From positions 199,074,299-199,138,298 of the forward strand of contig CM041292.1 in assembly GCA_023052935.1 (NCBI GenBank): a DNA stretch of 64,000 bases. The letters run 5' to 3'. Below the pieces are notes generated by a model. It saw nothing but the letters and a program-made list of their open reading frames with translations. It was not told the origin of the DNA and ran no database searches. Positions 54,890 to 64,000 of this stretch are shown here, in pieces; the first letter of the stretch is position 1; each line of letters starts with the position of its first letter. Source of the DNA: Piezodorus guildinii. Its lineage: Eukaryota; Arthropoda; Insecta; Hemiptera; Pentatomidae. The position numbers and the translations under genes were made by a program.

Positions 54890-55753
54890 GAAAAATCTGG
54901 TGCGGGCAACACACGACTTTCACTTACCTCGAATGTTAAAATCAATTAAAAAACTATTAAATATACTTCAACTTGAAAAATATTTTATATAGGAGATATA
55001 AAAATATTTCGTTGGAAACATATGATTTAGATTAAATAATATAACTATATTAAATTGTTAATCAGTAATAAGTTTATTCCCATTCGTCACTTTATATTAC
55101 CTTTTACAATTTGTGTATCAGATAATATTATTTCTAAACATATTCACTTTCCAACGTCTATAACAGTAATGTTCTTATTCTCAAAAACACAGAAGAGTTG
55201 CATAAAAAATATTTTGAAACTTTTCTCCTTTAGTTGTTTATCAAATTAGCTCAACTTTAATATTTATCTGTTATTTATCAATAATAATAAGATGATGTGC
55301 CCAATTTTTTAAATCTAAAAAATTAAAGGTACTTACAGGAAGAAAATTCAAAATATCGGCATTTAAGCCCTCTCAGACTATTAAAATCAGAATGAAACCT
55401 GCAATATATTAAAGTCCATTAAATTTTACATCAACGTAGTAGTTTTGAGAAAATTATATAAAGGTGCAAAATGCATGATATAAAGTTGCTCTTCTGGTTA
55501 GCCGATTTCGATTAAAAAAAAAAGTTGCTGAACATCTCGGGCGTATAGTTGTCTTAAATATGAAATTTCAGTTTCGTAAGAATTATGGTATTTGCGCTAG
55601 ACTTAACACACACACACCTTTTTTTGGGACTTGGTCATTTGGACTCAGGAGATCCTAAAACGTGTATTTCCGTCGAAAACGAGAATTAAAAAATTTTCAC
55701 GATCGCTTTCCCGTAACTATATATTTCATGTATAGGGGAAGTGAAAGTAAAAA
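54890..55753 (+). mobile_element. F900 repeat copy, full length
   Basis: 864 bp: AAAAATCTGGTGCGGGCAAC at left, ACTTTCACTTACC subterminal repeat at about 54916, and the hairpin end (CTATATATTTCATGTATAGGGG variant, then GTGAAAGTAAAAA) at right. The terminal palindrome is rearranged compared with other copies. Confidence 0.9.
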
Positions 55754-55755
55754 TC

Positions 55756-56383
55756 ATTTTTATAACAAAATATATTTATCAAAAAAACAAACAATAATTC
55801 CGCATATAATAAATTAAATATACATACTAAAATGTATCTTTTTTAAATAGCATTCAATCAGACGTAAGTACTAAGGGAATGTTATTCCTAGGAGAGTATA
55901 TTTATAGCTTTGGTACAACAGCCGAGTGTGCTAATTTTAACAACTACAATTTAAAAACTGCAATTCCATGAATATTCATATTATTATCTCCATATGATAA
56001 TAATATTAAAATCAATTAAAAAAAAAAACTCATTAATTTTTAACAGATCTAACATATGCTTAGGCTAATGAGCGGCTCATGTTATATTATATTTAAAAGG
56101 TTAAAATGGGCTTTTTGATTGAATAAGTTTTTAAAAAGTTAAGAATATTGAACATTCAATAGTTAAGAATGTTGGGTAGTAAAGGTTCAATAAATATTGT
56201 GTCCACTAATCAAAGGTAAAAGAGGTTTAACAAACATATCACTAGCATTCGATTTCGTATTAAAAAACACTTCATGTTAAAAACGAAAACAAAAAAACTT
56301 TAAGATTTATATTAAATATATAAATTACTAATATGAAAAAAATAGTAAAAGAAATGTTATTTCATTAAAATAAGAGTCCCTAA
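55756..56383. other. Unassigned AT-rich spacer
   Basis: Nothing recognised. Confidence 0.45.
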
Positions 56384-56470
56384 TTTTAATAATAATAATA
56401 ATAATAAGTTTATTCTGGAACTATGTCCCTCAAGAATAACACTTGTGTACAGAAAATATACACTCCAATA
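56384..56470 (-). mobile_element. CR1-like LINE 3' terminus, (ATT)n tail
   Basis: Minus strand: 'TTGAGGGACATAGTTCCAG' then AATAAACTT and (ATT)n at 56386-56406. This matches the termini at 36850 and 29000. Upstream body is not clearly preserved; a long A run follows at 56520-56553. Confidence 0.7.
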
Positions 56471-56517
56471 TTCATGTCTGACTGAGAGACCAATAAAATA
56501 AATTTTTATTCACAATT

Positions 56518-56557
<40 letters not shown>

Positions 56558-56559
56558 TA

Positions 56560-57215
56560 TTTATATAAATATACATATACAAAACATATGGAATATAAAC
56601 GAACGAAAATATCTCTGAACAATTTTCAAATAAATAAAAGAAATGAATTATTCCATAACTCTAGGATTTTGGTAAAATAAATAATTTTGTCTAACGTTGT
56701 AAGTAGGATAGTGGATTTACAACTTTACATTTAGTGTGCGTCTCTTAGGGATGCTAGAAGGTGTTTCTTTATTCTCAGTTAATTTTGAAACAAATATATA
56801 AAAATTAAAATTGCATAAAATAACATTTGCAAGGACCAATGCACTAGAGGTTAATTGTTGAAAACAACTTAAAAACTGATAAACGTGTTATAACCACATA
56901 TCACAATTATGGCGGCAACTCTAGCGGTATAAAGTGGCGGCCGGTTGGAGGCACAAAAATGTGAGTCGGTACAAATTTTTTGTTTTTATATGAATCGGAA
57001 TTTAAGAAATAAAGAAGTCAATTGATCCATAACAAAGTTCATTAACAGAGTAAACTGTCAGTTAAAAAAATAATAATATGTTCTTGCTGAGCTTCTTATT
57101 GTTAAATAGGAAACGAAGTGAACGTAAGCAGAGTTTGGATAGAAACTATCGATAGAGTAGAGGCAGAAATTATATAAAATAAAACACCATCGAACCATGT
57201 AAGAAATATATATAT
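56560..57215. other. Unassigned AT-rich spacer
   Basis: Possibly eroded LINE 3' UTR, but no motif supports this. Confidence 0.4.
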
Positions 57216-57219
57216 AATG

Positions 57220-57400
57220 GAAAATATTTTCAAGAGAGCTCTTTTTTAAATGTATGTCGCGATTCTCTTAAAGACTACTGAGGAAGGCAAAATGGACATG
57301 AGGAATTCTGTTCCATATAATGGTGGCAGTGAACGTTGTGAGGCATAAAAAGCAAAAAAAGGACAGAAAATTGATGCGTGTATCAACCTGCAAAGCTGGC
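57220..57400 (-). pseudogene. Possible LINE ORF2 C-terminal scrap
   Basis: A minus-strand frame reads FTATIIWNRIPHVHFAFLSSL, resembling the CR1/Jockey tail signature 'F.v...lWNslP..ir...sLssFK'. It is short, with stops nearby, so the assignment is tentative. Confidence 0.35.
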
Positions 57401-57479
57401 GTCCTTGGGGGAATCAGTTACGGTTAAGAACATAGGCCACCACCAACCGTGTCAACCAGCCAACGAAGTTCAACACTAT

Positions 57480-58490
57480 TTCACCTTTTTAGTGTATACG
57501 TAAAACAAAAGGTATAGAGATAATGTTATTTATCTGGTCATAAAAGAGTATTTATAAATTCAAGAGTATTTATAAATAGGTCATAAAACATTACATTTCT
57601 GGCCAAATGTACCCTCAAACTATATCGTCCGATTAAAATCTGGACGAATTCCTTTCAGTAAAAATATTGAAAAAAATTATTAACTTTTGTATAATGCCTG
57701 AAAAACAACTGCCACGCAAATGCCTTGTTAAACTAATTAACTTGGCGCAAAAAAAAGAGAGACACGGGTTTTAATTGAATCTCAAAAATAAGAAAATTAG
57801 CAGCAGATAATTATAGTGAGGAAGACATTTTCGAAGTGCTAAAACCGAAGTTTATAATTAATAATAAACTTTAAAATCATCGAAAAAGTAAAGAATCGTC
57901 TCCACCCCATAGACATTGACAGAGCTCTCAACTCTAAATATAACCCACTTTATAGAACTTAGAACCTGCTATTACAATGTCCTCAGTATTGAAAGGGAAT
58001 ATTACCTGGGGAATCACATTGTTCAGCAGTAAGCAATTATCCTTAGAAAACATTTTAAATATTGATAATGTGAATTAAGATAAATAAGTTTTTTTTTTGT
58101 TTTGCTTTTTTGCACAAACTATATACATTCAAGGAGACGACAAATCCACATAATTTGTGTCACAATATTTACCAAAATGTCCTAGGTAAGCAATCAGAAT
58201 TTACCTATTCATTTGTATTTATGCTATTACCATTTAATTTATTTATAACTATACTATACGTATGTATGTATGTTATTATATATATATATATATATTTAAT
58301 ATAATATATTTATATATTATATATATAATATCATTTAATACTAAATACCACTAACACAAAGGACCAAACTCCACATAATAGCAATAAACTAAATATCTAT
58401 CTATCTTCAAATTCAGGAGTAAAGAAATAGAAGTAAGAATTTAAAGGAATATTTAATAACGTAGGAAAAAAAAAAAAAAAAAAAAGCAGA
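57480..58490. other. AT-rich spacer with TA-rich tract
   Basis: TA-rich simple sequence at 58273-58332 and an A-run at 58467-58485. No gene recognised. Confidence 0.45.
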
Positions 58491-58493
58491 GAA

Positions 58494-58612
58494 CTAAATA
58501 AAATGAGTGAAATTCGATAATTTCTCATCAGGTAACAAACTTAATACAGAAATATGGAGACTGGTAGGATTACCGACGTGATGGATGGAAGTGAGGTAAA
58601 GAACAGAAAATG
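58494..58612 (+). repeat. Direct repeat X, left copy
   Basis: About 118 bp beginning 'aaataaaatgagtgaaattcg' and ending in 'attaccgacgtgatggatgg' plus 'aagtgaggtaaa'. Repeated at 59503-59620 with roughly 85-90% identity by eye, on the other side of an F900 element. Confidence 0.88.
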
Positions 58613-59478
58613 AAAAATCTGGTGCGGGCAACACACGACTTTCACTTACCTCCATTTTTAAAATCAATGAAATAATTTTCAAATACAGTTAGAGATAAAA
58701 TACGTGAAACTATTAAAGAATTAATTAAATTGAATTTATATAGAAACATGTGTTTTATTAAAAAATCTATTATATTATTATGTAAAATAATCACCTAGTT
58801 TTATCGGCTTTTTATCACTCTCTATTAACTTTTAAAATCTTTAGCTTTCCATCGGTATATCATACATGTATATTACTTTTCTTATGTTCAAAAACGAAAA
58901 ATTGCATTAAAAAAATATTTTTTCTGTTTTCTCCTTTAGTTGGGTATGGAATTCAATCAATTTATATATTTACCTGTTTTTCATCAGTGGCAACAAGATA
59001 ATATAGTTATTTTTTATGAATCAACAAAATTAAAGGTACTTTAGAGAAATAAAATTTAAAATAACGGCATTTAAGCCCTGTCAGACCATTTTAATCAAAA
59101 ATGAAACCTACATGATATTAAAGCCTATTTAATTTTACATCGATATAGCGAGTTTAATCAAAATCGTCGGAACTGTTTTCGAGAAAATCGAAAAAAGCTG
59201 CAAAATGCATGATATAAGGTAGCTCTCCTGGTAAGCTGATTTTGATGAAAAATATTTTGTAACGTCTCGGGCGTATATTTGCCTTAAATATGAAATTTCA
59301 GTTTCATATGACTTATCGTTTCCGCCCGGGAGTTACCACACACACAGACCTTTTTGCGGGACTTGGTTATTTGGACTCAAGGGACCCTTAAACGTGTATT
59401 TCCATTGAAAATGGAATTCGAAAATTTTCACGATCGCAATACTTTCCCTAACTATATATAGTAAGTGAAAGTAAAAAA
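58613..59478 (+). mobile_element. F900 repeat copy, full length, between direct repeats
   Basis: 866 bp: AAAAATCTGGTGCGGGCAAC at left, ACTTTCACTTACC at 58638-58650, CA tract near 59337-59345, and the terminal palindrome ACTTTCCCTAACTATATATAGTAAGTGAAAGT (about 59443-59473) at right, then poly(A). It lies exactly between the two copies of direct repeat X. Confidence 0.93.
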
Positions 59479-59502
59479 AAAAAAAAAAAAACAGGGCATC
59501 TT

Positions 59503-59620
59503 AATAAAATGAGTGAAATTCGATCATTTTTCAGAAGTTAAAAAAGTTCATACCGAAAGATTGAGTCTGGTATGATTACCGACGTGATGGATGGAAGTGA
59601 GGTAAAAACAGAAAGTGTAA
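59503..59620 (+). repeat. Direct repeat X, right copy
   Basis: Second copy of the 118-bp repeat. Both copies are preceded by an A-run, at 58467-58485 and 59474-59491. Confidence 0.88.
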
Positions 59621-59624
59621 AATA

Positions 59625-60040
59625 GAGAAGTGTGATTATTCTTAGTCATAACGAAGTTCCTCTCTCCAGATTTTTTTGTAAAACCAGTTTAGTCTTCTCA
59701 ACAGGGAGTCCTCGGAAAACTAGCTGGGAACCACTCTTTTACACCAACTGATTTTTTTTTCTTTTAGATTTTGGATGAAACACTATTACAAAACAGCACA
59801 TCCAATGTAATTTTAATGACTAAGGACTAATAAAAACAAGTTCCCAACCATAGCTTAAGAACAGCAATAAAAATATTAATTATAGAAAGACTCTAATAAA
59901 AATATGTTGGCAAGACTTAGCAACGGTGAATAGTAGGAAAGAGAAGGTTGAAATATCGAGAAAAGAGAAGGGGTGAAAGGGACTACAATATACCACCTTC
60001 CACAAGTCTCATCCAGCTCTTGTGCAACAGCGATACAGAG
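59625..60040. other. Unassigned spacer
   Basis: No recognised features. Confidence 0.45.
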
Positions 60041-60044
60041 GATT

Positions 60045-60213
60045 TTTTACTTTCACTAACAAATATATATATATATATATATAGTAAGGGAAAGCATTGC
60101 GATCGTGAAAATTTTCGAATTCCAGTTTTCAACGGAAATACACATTTTAGGGTTCCCTGAGTCCAAATAACCAAGTCCCGCAAAAAGGTCTGTGTGTGCG
60201 TGTGTGTGTGTAT
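60045..60213 (-). mobile_element. F900 hairpin-end fragment with expanded TA loop
   Basis: Begins TTTTTTACTTTCACTAACA, then a TA repeat (60062-60082) where the palindrome loop lies, then GTAAGGGAAAGCATTGCGAT and family sequence to a TG tract at 60190-60212, where it ends. Confidence 0.85.
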
Positions 60214-60214
60214 G

Positions 60215-61541
60215 GATATCTTACAGTTTTATCCATGCTACGTATAGGTGAACAATTCATTACCTTTTAAATAACTAACAACTACATGACAGAAATTCAA
60301 AAATTGTTCAAGTACATTTAGTTCTTAAGAAATGAAATAGCAATAGTTGTATAAGAACAATGCTAAGGGAAGAAAAAAAAAGGGCCTGTTTTAAATATTT
60401 AAAAAAATAAAAGAAAGTATTATAAAACGCAATGATCAACGTGTCAGGGTTCTTCTCCCATTAAGAACTTTCTTCAATAATATTTTTTCACAAAAATGTA
60501 TACGATTGCTTCCTAAAACTTGTATCCATTCCTCTTCATAGAGTTGCCACTGTTTTCCGAATACAATTGTTTGGTTTTATTTTAACAAGTCCATGTTTTT
60601 TTATTCTTGTAATTACTATAACTGTTATAATTATAATATTTTCATGAATTTGTACTTGGAAAATAAGAGGATAAATATTTTTTTATAAAAGCAACTGAAT
60701 GAATTTCTGCAAGAAAATATCAAGAAAGTAAAAGATCTTGAAGATGAAGAAAGAACCCAAAAATGTTGATAACTAAGTTTTGTAATTTGTCTTTAGATAG
60801 AATTAAATTAAGCCTTTATTTTCTACCCCAGTGTTTACAATGATTCTCACTTTTTATGTTCTCTATTTAACACACCGAATACTACCAGAAATAAAATTAC
60901 AGGCATTTGACGAGAATAAATGTCAATTCAAGAAGATATGCTAAGAGCGCACATAAGGTAAAGAACCATATTAATTTTAAGTAGTGTAATTACAATTATT
61001 ATGGGACTATTGCTAATGACATTTCAATATAGACGACCGATATTTTGAAGATCGCCTCGAGACCTCCGCTAAAGGAAATAGAGCCAATGACCGATAAGGA
61101 GGTCAATAAAATTCGTTTTCATTCCACTAATATAATTTCCATTTTGACAAAATGAAATCTAGGAAATATAAAGCGGCCTTTCTCCCGTTTATTTACACTA
61201 ATAAGCAGAAATAAAACCCAATTAATCAATACAATGAGATGATATTTTAAGGAGCTAGCTAGCGTTTGCACAGTAGGTCAATGACTCCACCCAATTTGAC
61301 AATCCTGAGCAATTGAAATACAGCTGATATCGCACACATGATAACTTATAACCTAAAATATATTAATTTTATTGACAGACAAATAATATTCACGATAGAA
61401 TTAATTAAAGTTTAGTGTGTTTAAAATAGAACATAAGATGTGAAAAAAGTATTCAAGTGAAATCGTTAACGAGAAAATAATAACGTTATGATAAACTAAA
61501 CAGAATACCAAACATAAGTATTATAAATGGAAATAGATTAC

Positions 61542-61545
<4 letters not shown>
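60215..61545. other. Unassigned AT-rich spacer
   Basis: No recognised gene or repeat. Confidence 0.45.

Positions 61546-61546
<1 letters not shown>

Positions 61547-61585
<39 letters not shown>
61547..61585. repeat. Long poly(A) tract
   Basis: About 39 A in a row; possibly the tail of an unrecognised retroposed sequence, but no element or TSD could be defined upstream. Confidence 0.7.
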
Positions 61586-61591
<6 letters not shown>

Positions 61592-61776
61592 ATGTATGAA
61601 TGAAACAACGGCTGGTGTAGTAACATATAAGATTTTTTTTGTTTTTGTTTTAAAGCAGATACACTAATACATCAACTTTAGGCCGCCGAAGCGTAATTTA
61701 CAACTTATATGATGTTATCACGTCTTGTAATAAGCCTCTATGCTAGGTGTTAAAAAAAAAAAAAAAAAAAAAAATG

Positions 61777-62500
61777 AAATGAAAAGTAATTTTATTCTGG
61801 GACGAAAGTACAATATAAATAATAATTGTCTGGTCGTTTAAGACTTCAGTTTGACACTAAAAGACAGGTTCTGTGACAATGAATAGTTAACATCTATAGC
61901 TTTTAAATATTACATATGTTGGGAAGATTGATACTTAAGGAGATGGAGAGATAGTTGGTGTTTGAAAGTGGATAATGATAAGGATTTACGAATGGATACA
62001 GGCAAGGAATTCCAAAATAGAGTAGCACGAATAATAGAGGATTTTTTGAAGCAGATCTGTGAGAAGGTATATACAAGTTTATAGAATGGGATCTTGTGTT
62101 TACTGAATGGACAGAGGAACAAGTGGTAAGCATATCAAGAATATAAGGAGGTTTTTTTCTATTGAAAAATCGGAAGAGACAGACACCAAGGAGGTACTGC
62201 CGACGGAAAGAGGGATAGAGCCAATTCAACTCGGTATACCTTCTAGAAACATGGGAGCGCCAGGGGATTCCACATGTGATTCTAATGAAACAATTCAAAA
62301 GTCTTTTGAGTCTCATATCGAATTTCTCAGACAGCCCGCCATACACGAGGCAATCGTAGTCAAACAGGGGGAAAATGAGCGAAGAGACGAGTAGCATACG
62401 GGTTTTAGGTGGGATAGAGTCACGAAATCTTGGAAATTGTTTTAGGATAGCGATGGATTTTCGGTTTTCTTTTGAAACTTTAAGCCTAAACCCTTAGGTG
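61777..62500 (-). mobile_element. CR1-like LINE 3' fragment
   Basis: On the minus strand the terminus reads 'TCGTCCCAGAATAAAATTAC', nearly the same as the LINE at 24430-29023 (GTCCCAGAATAAAATTT). A similar 'gaccagacaatta' block lies in the 3' UTR. Upstream is a decayed ORF2 C-terminus extending to about 62500. Confidence 0.85.
61903..62397 (-). pseudogene. CR1-like LINE ORF2 C-terminal remnant
   Basis: A 164-residue frame with LLVSSLIFPLFDYDCLVYGGL, then RLKRLLNCFIRITCG, RYTELNWLYPSFRRQYLLG and SINLYIPSHRSA. The order and spacing match the thumb and tail of the ORF2 at 27830-28684. The last 40 residues leave the native frame after SHRSA. The overlapping plus-strand frame (62107-62394) is only its antisense. 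Confidence 0.88.
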
Positions 62501-64000
62501 TGTAACAAGCAATGCAAGAGGGGTTTTATTTGTCAACAAAACCAATCAACGATATTATTTTTAAAGAATAATTAAATTCATAAAATTGAAGTTAAAATCT
62601 TTTTATTTATAACATGGTGGTATTGTGAAAAAATAGTGAATGATTATATAGTTTCGAGAAACAGCCTGAAGACAGAAATAGACAAATTCAGAAGGGAAAA
62701 AAAATGTTGCATTAGTAAAGAAAATTCTGAGAGAAGGGACAGTAGTTGATTTTTTTTTGGAGGGAGAGGGAAGAGCGAGTTTTAAACGAAAGTTTAAAAT
62801 TGAATATATCAAATTAAAATTAATGGATAAGTAATAAACAATAAAATATATATGTGAAAAGAAGATTGTCGAGATTTGAGACAATACTATAGCTGTAGCT
62901 TACGGTGAAAAAGTAAAGCAAAATATTTTTCGCATTCTAATATTTGAGAATTAGCTATACAATCGTTTACGGAAAAAGCCTTTTTTCGGCCATACGAAAA
63001 TAATTAACCGCTAAATTTTCAGACAGATGTGTTACACAAGAAAATCTAACTGTTATGAACTAGAGAAAAACGGAACTATTCAAGTTTGGAACTGTTCTAG
63101 AATCCTGTTGATAGGTCAAGAAAGATATGTGATACTTTACAAAACAAAGACTGCGCCGTTTTACACTTCCCTTTCTCACGCTATTACCACCATGCATCTC
63201 TCATCTTTAAATAGATTCCGCCATATGGTGCGAATCCGTTCCATCAACACGGCATTAAACAAAATAGTTATTTACAATTAACTAAATTAAATTACAACAT
63301 CTGATAGTCTGCTAATCACTGAGGACGAATATTATTTATTTTAAATTGTGGTGCTAAATCAGCTATCATCCAAAATAAAGATTCCATCTTCAATATATTT
63401 AAATATAGAGATATATTTCATGAAAGTGGATAGCTAATGTTAACTGAATTTATTACATGAAAAACACAAGAAATAACCCGCTTAACCCTATCGTGTTGAG
63501 TAGAAAGTAGAAATTTCCGTTGAATATGAACTAAGGTATTTCGCCAATGCCTTAAAGATTACAGCTTATCTCTGAGTCACTTTCAATGTAGAGCAGCGAA
63601 CAATGACTGACGTAAATTGCCATTCGGTTTACACTTTTAAGGATGCCCCAAAAGTAGTAAAACGGGTTTTTTTTTATCTTTAGAACCGAACTTCCTTATT
63701 AGCTTAAAAAGACAAAATTCCATCATACTAGTGAAATAGTGCAATAAAAAAATGTAATACACAAAATCAGTCTTAATCAGTTGAATCGACTAACTGAAGC
63801 TATTCTCTGAGACTAAAAAACCTAATTCTTCCCCTCTCCCCCTACGATTTAGTAATAAAAACACACATTACCGCAATACAAACCTCGAAACATCGTATTA
63901 ATATTCTATAAGAATTGCCAAACAGCCGATTGGAAATTGTATGCGCCAATAGCTTAATTAAAGAGTTTACGGCATGCATATCACTAAGCCTTAATAAAAA
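62501..64000. other. Unassigned AT-rich end of window
   Basis: An 84-codon frame at 63027-63281 has no motif I know and is probably chance. Nothing else is recognised. Confidence 0.45.

Noticed and set aside
57648..57670. 'gaattcctttcagtaa' resembling the end of the palindrome at 35128-35359
   Set aside because: Only about 15 bp match with unrelated flanks; chance is likely.
62107..62394. 95-codon plus-strand frame
   Set aside because: Antisense shadow of the CR1-like ORF2 remnant at 61903-62397.
63027..63281. 84-codon frame
   Set aside because: No recognised motif, no neighbouring exon or element; expected by chance in sequence of this length.
63888..63910. CTCGAAACATCG resembling the 3' part of the hammerhead-like motif
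   Set aside because: No CTGANGA or stem II lies upstream.
1..64000. Host protein-coding genes with introns
   Set aside because: No stretch outside mobile elements shows a recognisable protein domain or consistent exon structure; small exons could still be missed by eye.

Overview
This is a 64-kb stretch of AT-rich eukaryotic nuclear DNA. The mixture of I-group, CR1-like, RTE-like and Jockey-like LINEs, cecropia-type mariners, hAT MITEs and tRNA-derived SINEs points to an arthropod, most likely an insect. No host gene, exon set or structural RNA gene could be supported, and almost everything recognisable is mobile DNA or its debris.

Layout. 1-340: truncated copy of a 0.9-kb repeat ('F900'). 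1062-1946: internally deleted mariner. 1995-2215: old SINE-A. 2222-8128: SINE-B split by an almost complete RNase H-bearing I-group LINE (2332-8017), with a 10-11 bp target-site duplication. 8.1-12.2 kb: mostly featureless. 12.25-13.39 kb: RTE-like LINE fragment with an inverted 5' part. 15973-16895: second mariner with the same internal deletion. 17339-17801: 5'-truncated Jockey-like LINE with a 13-bp duplication. 17.9-19.5 kb: decayed pogo-like transposon. 20.8-21.6 kb: 310-bp tandem duplication containing a SINE head. 22639-23367: foldback element with a 13-bp duplication. 24430-29023: near-complete CR1-like LINE (PHD/FP25-like ORF1, endonuclease-RT ORF2 with one frameshift). 31030-31355: hAT MITE. 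32-36.4 kb: F900 copies, a second SINE-B and a 232-bp near-perfect palindrome. 36.8-39.8 kb: two more CR1 remnants with SINEs. 41378-42003: tandem array, period about 235 bp. 43.4-55.8 kb: many F900 copies, one carrying a nested hAT MITE and a nested SINE, plus a third mariner type at 48621-49161. 58.5-60.2 kb: F900 copies, one between long direct repeats. 61777-62500: another CR1 remnant. The rest is AT-rich sequence in which I see little.

How the parts relate. The two long LINEs supply recognisable reverse transcriptase, but each ORF2 has a frame break, so neither is autonomous as read. SINEs, MITEs, deleted mariners and F900 copies are all non-autonomous. Nested insertions give relative ages: SINE-B before the I-group LINE; F900 before the hAT MITE and SINE-A at 52.8-54.2 kb; a CR1 fragment before the SINE at 39.4 kb.

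The most unusual signal is a motif at five sites in four loci, several inside inverted-repeat elements, that resembles the core of a hammerhead ribozyme (CTGANGA, hairpin, GAAA, then ACGTC or ACGTT). No copy has every element intact and all carry an extra base next to stem II, so this is a candidate only. The F900 family also has subterminal inverted repeats, an end hairpin and a variable TG tract, which together resemble non-autonomous Helentron (HINE/DINE-like) elements.
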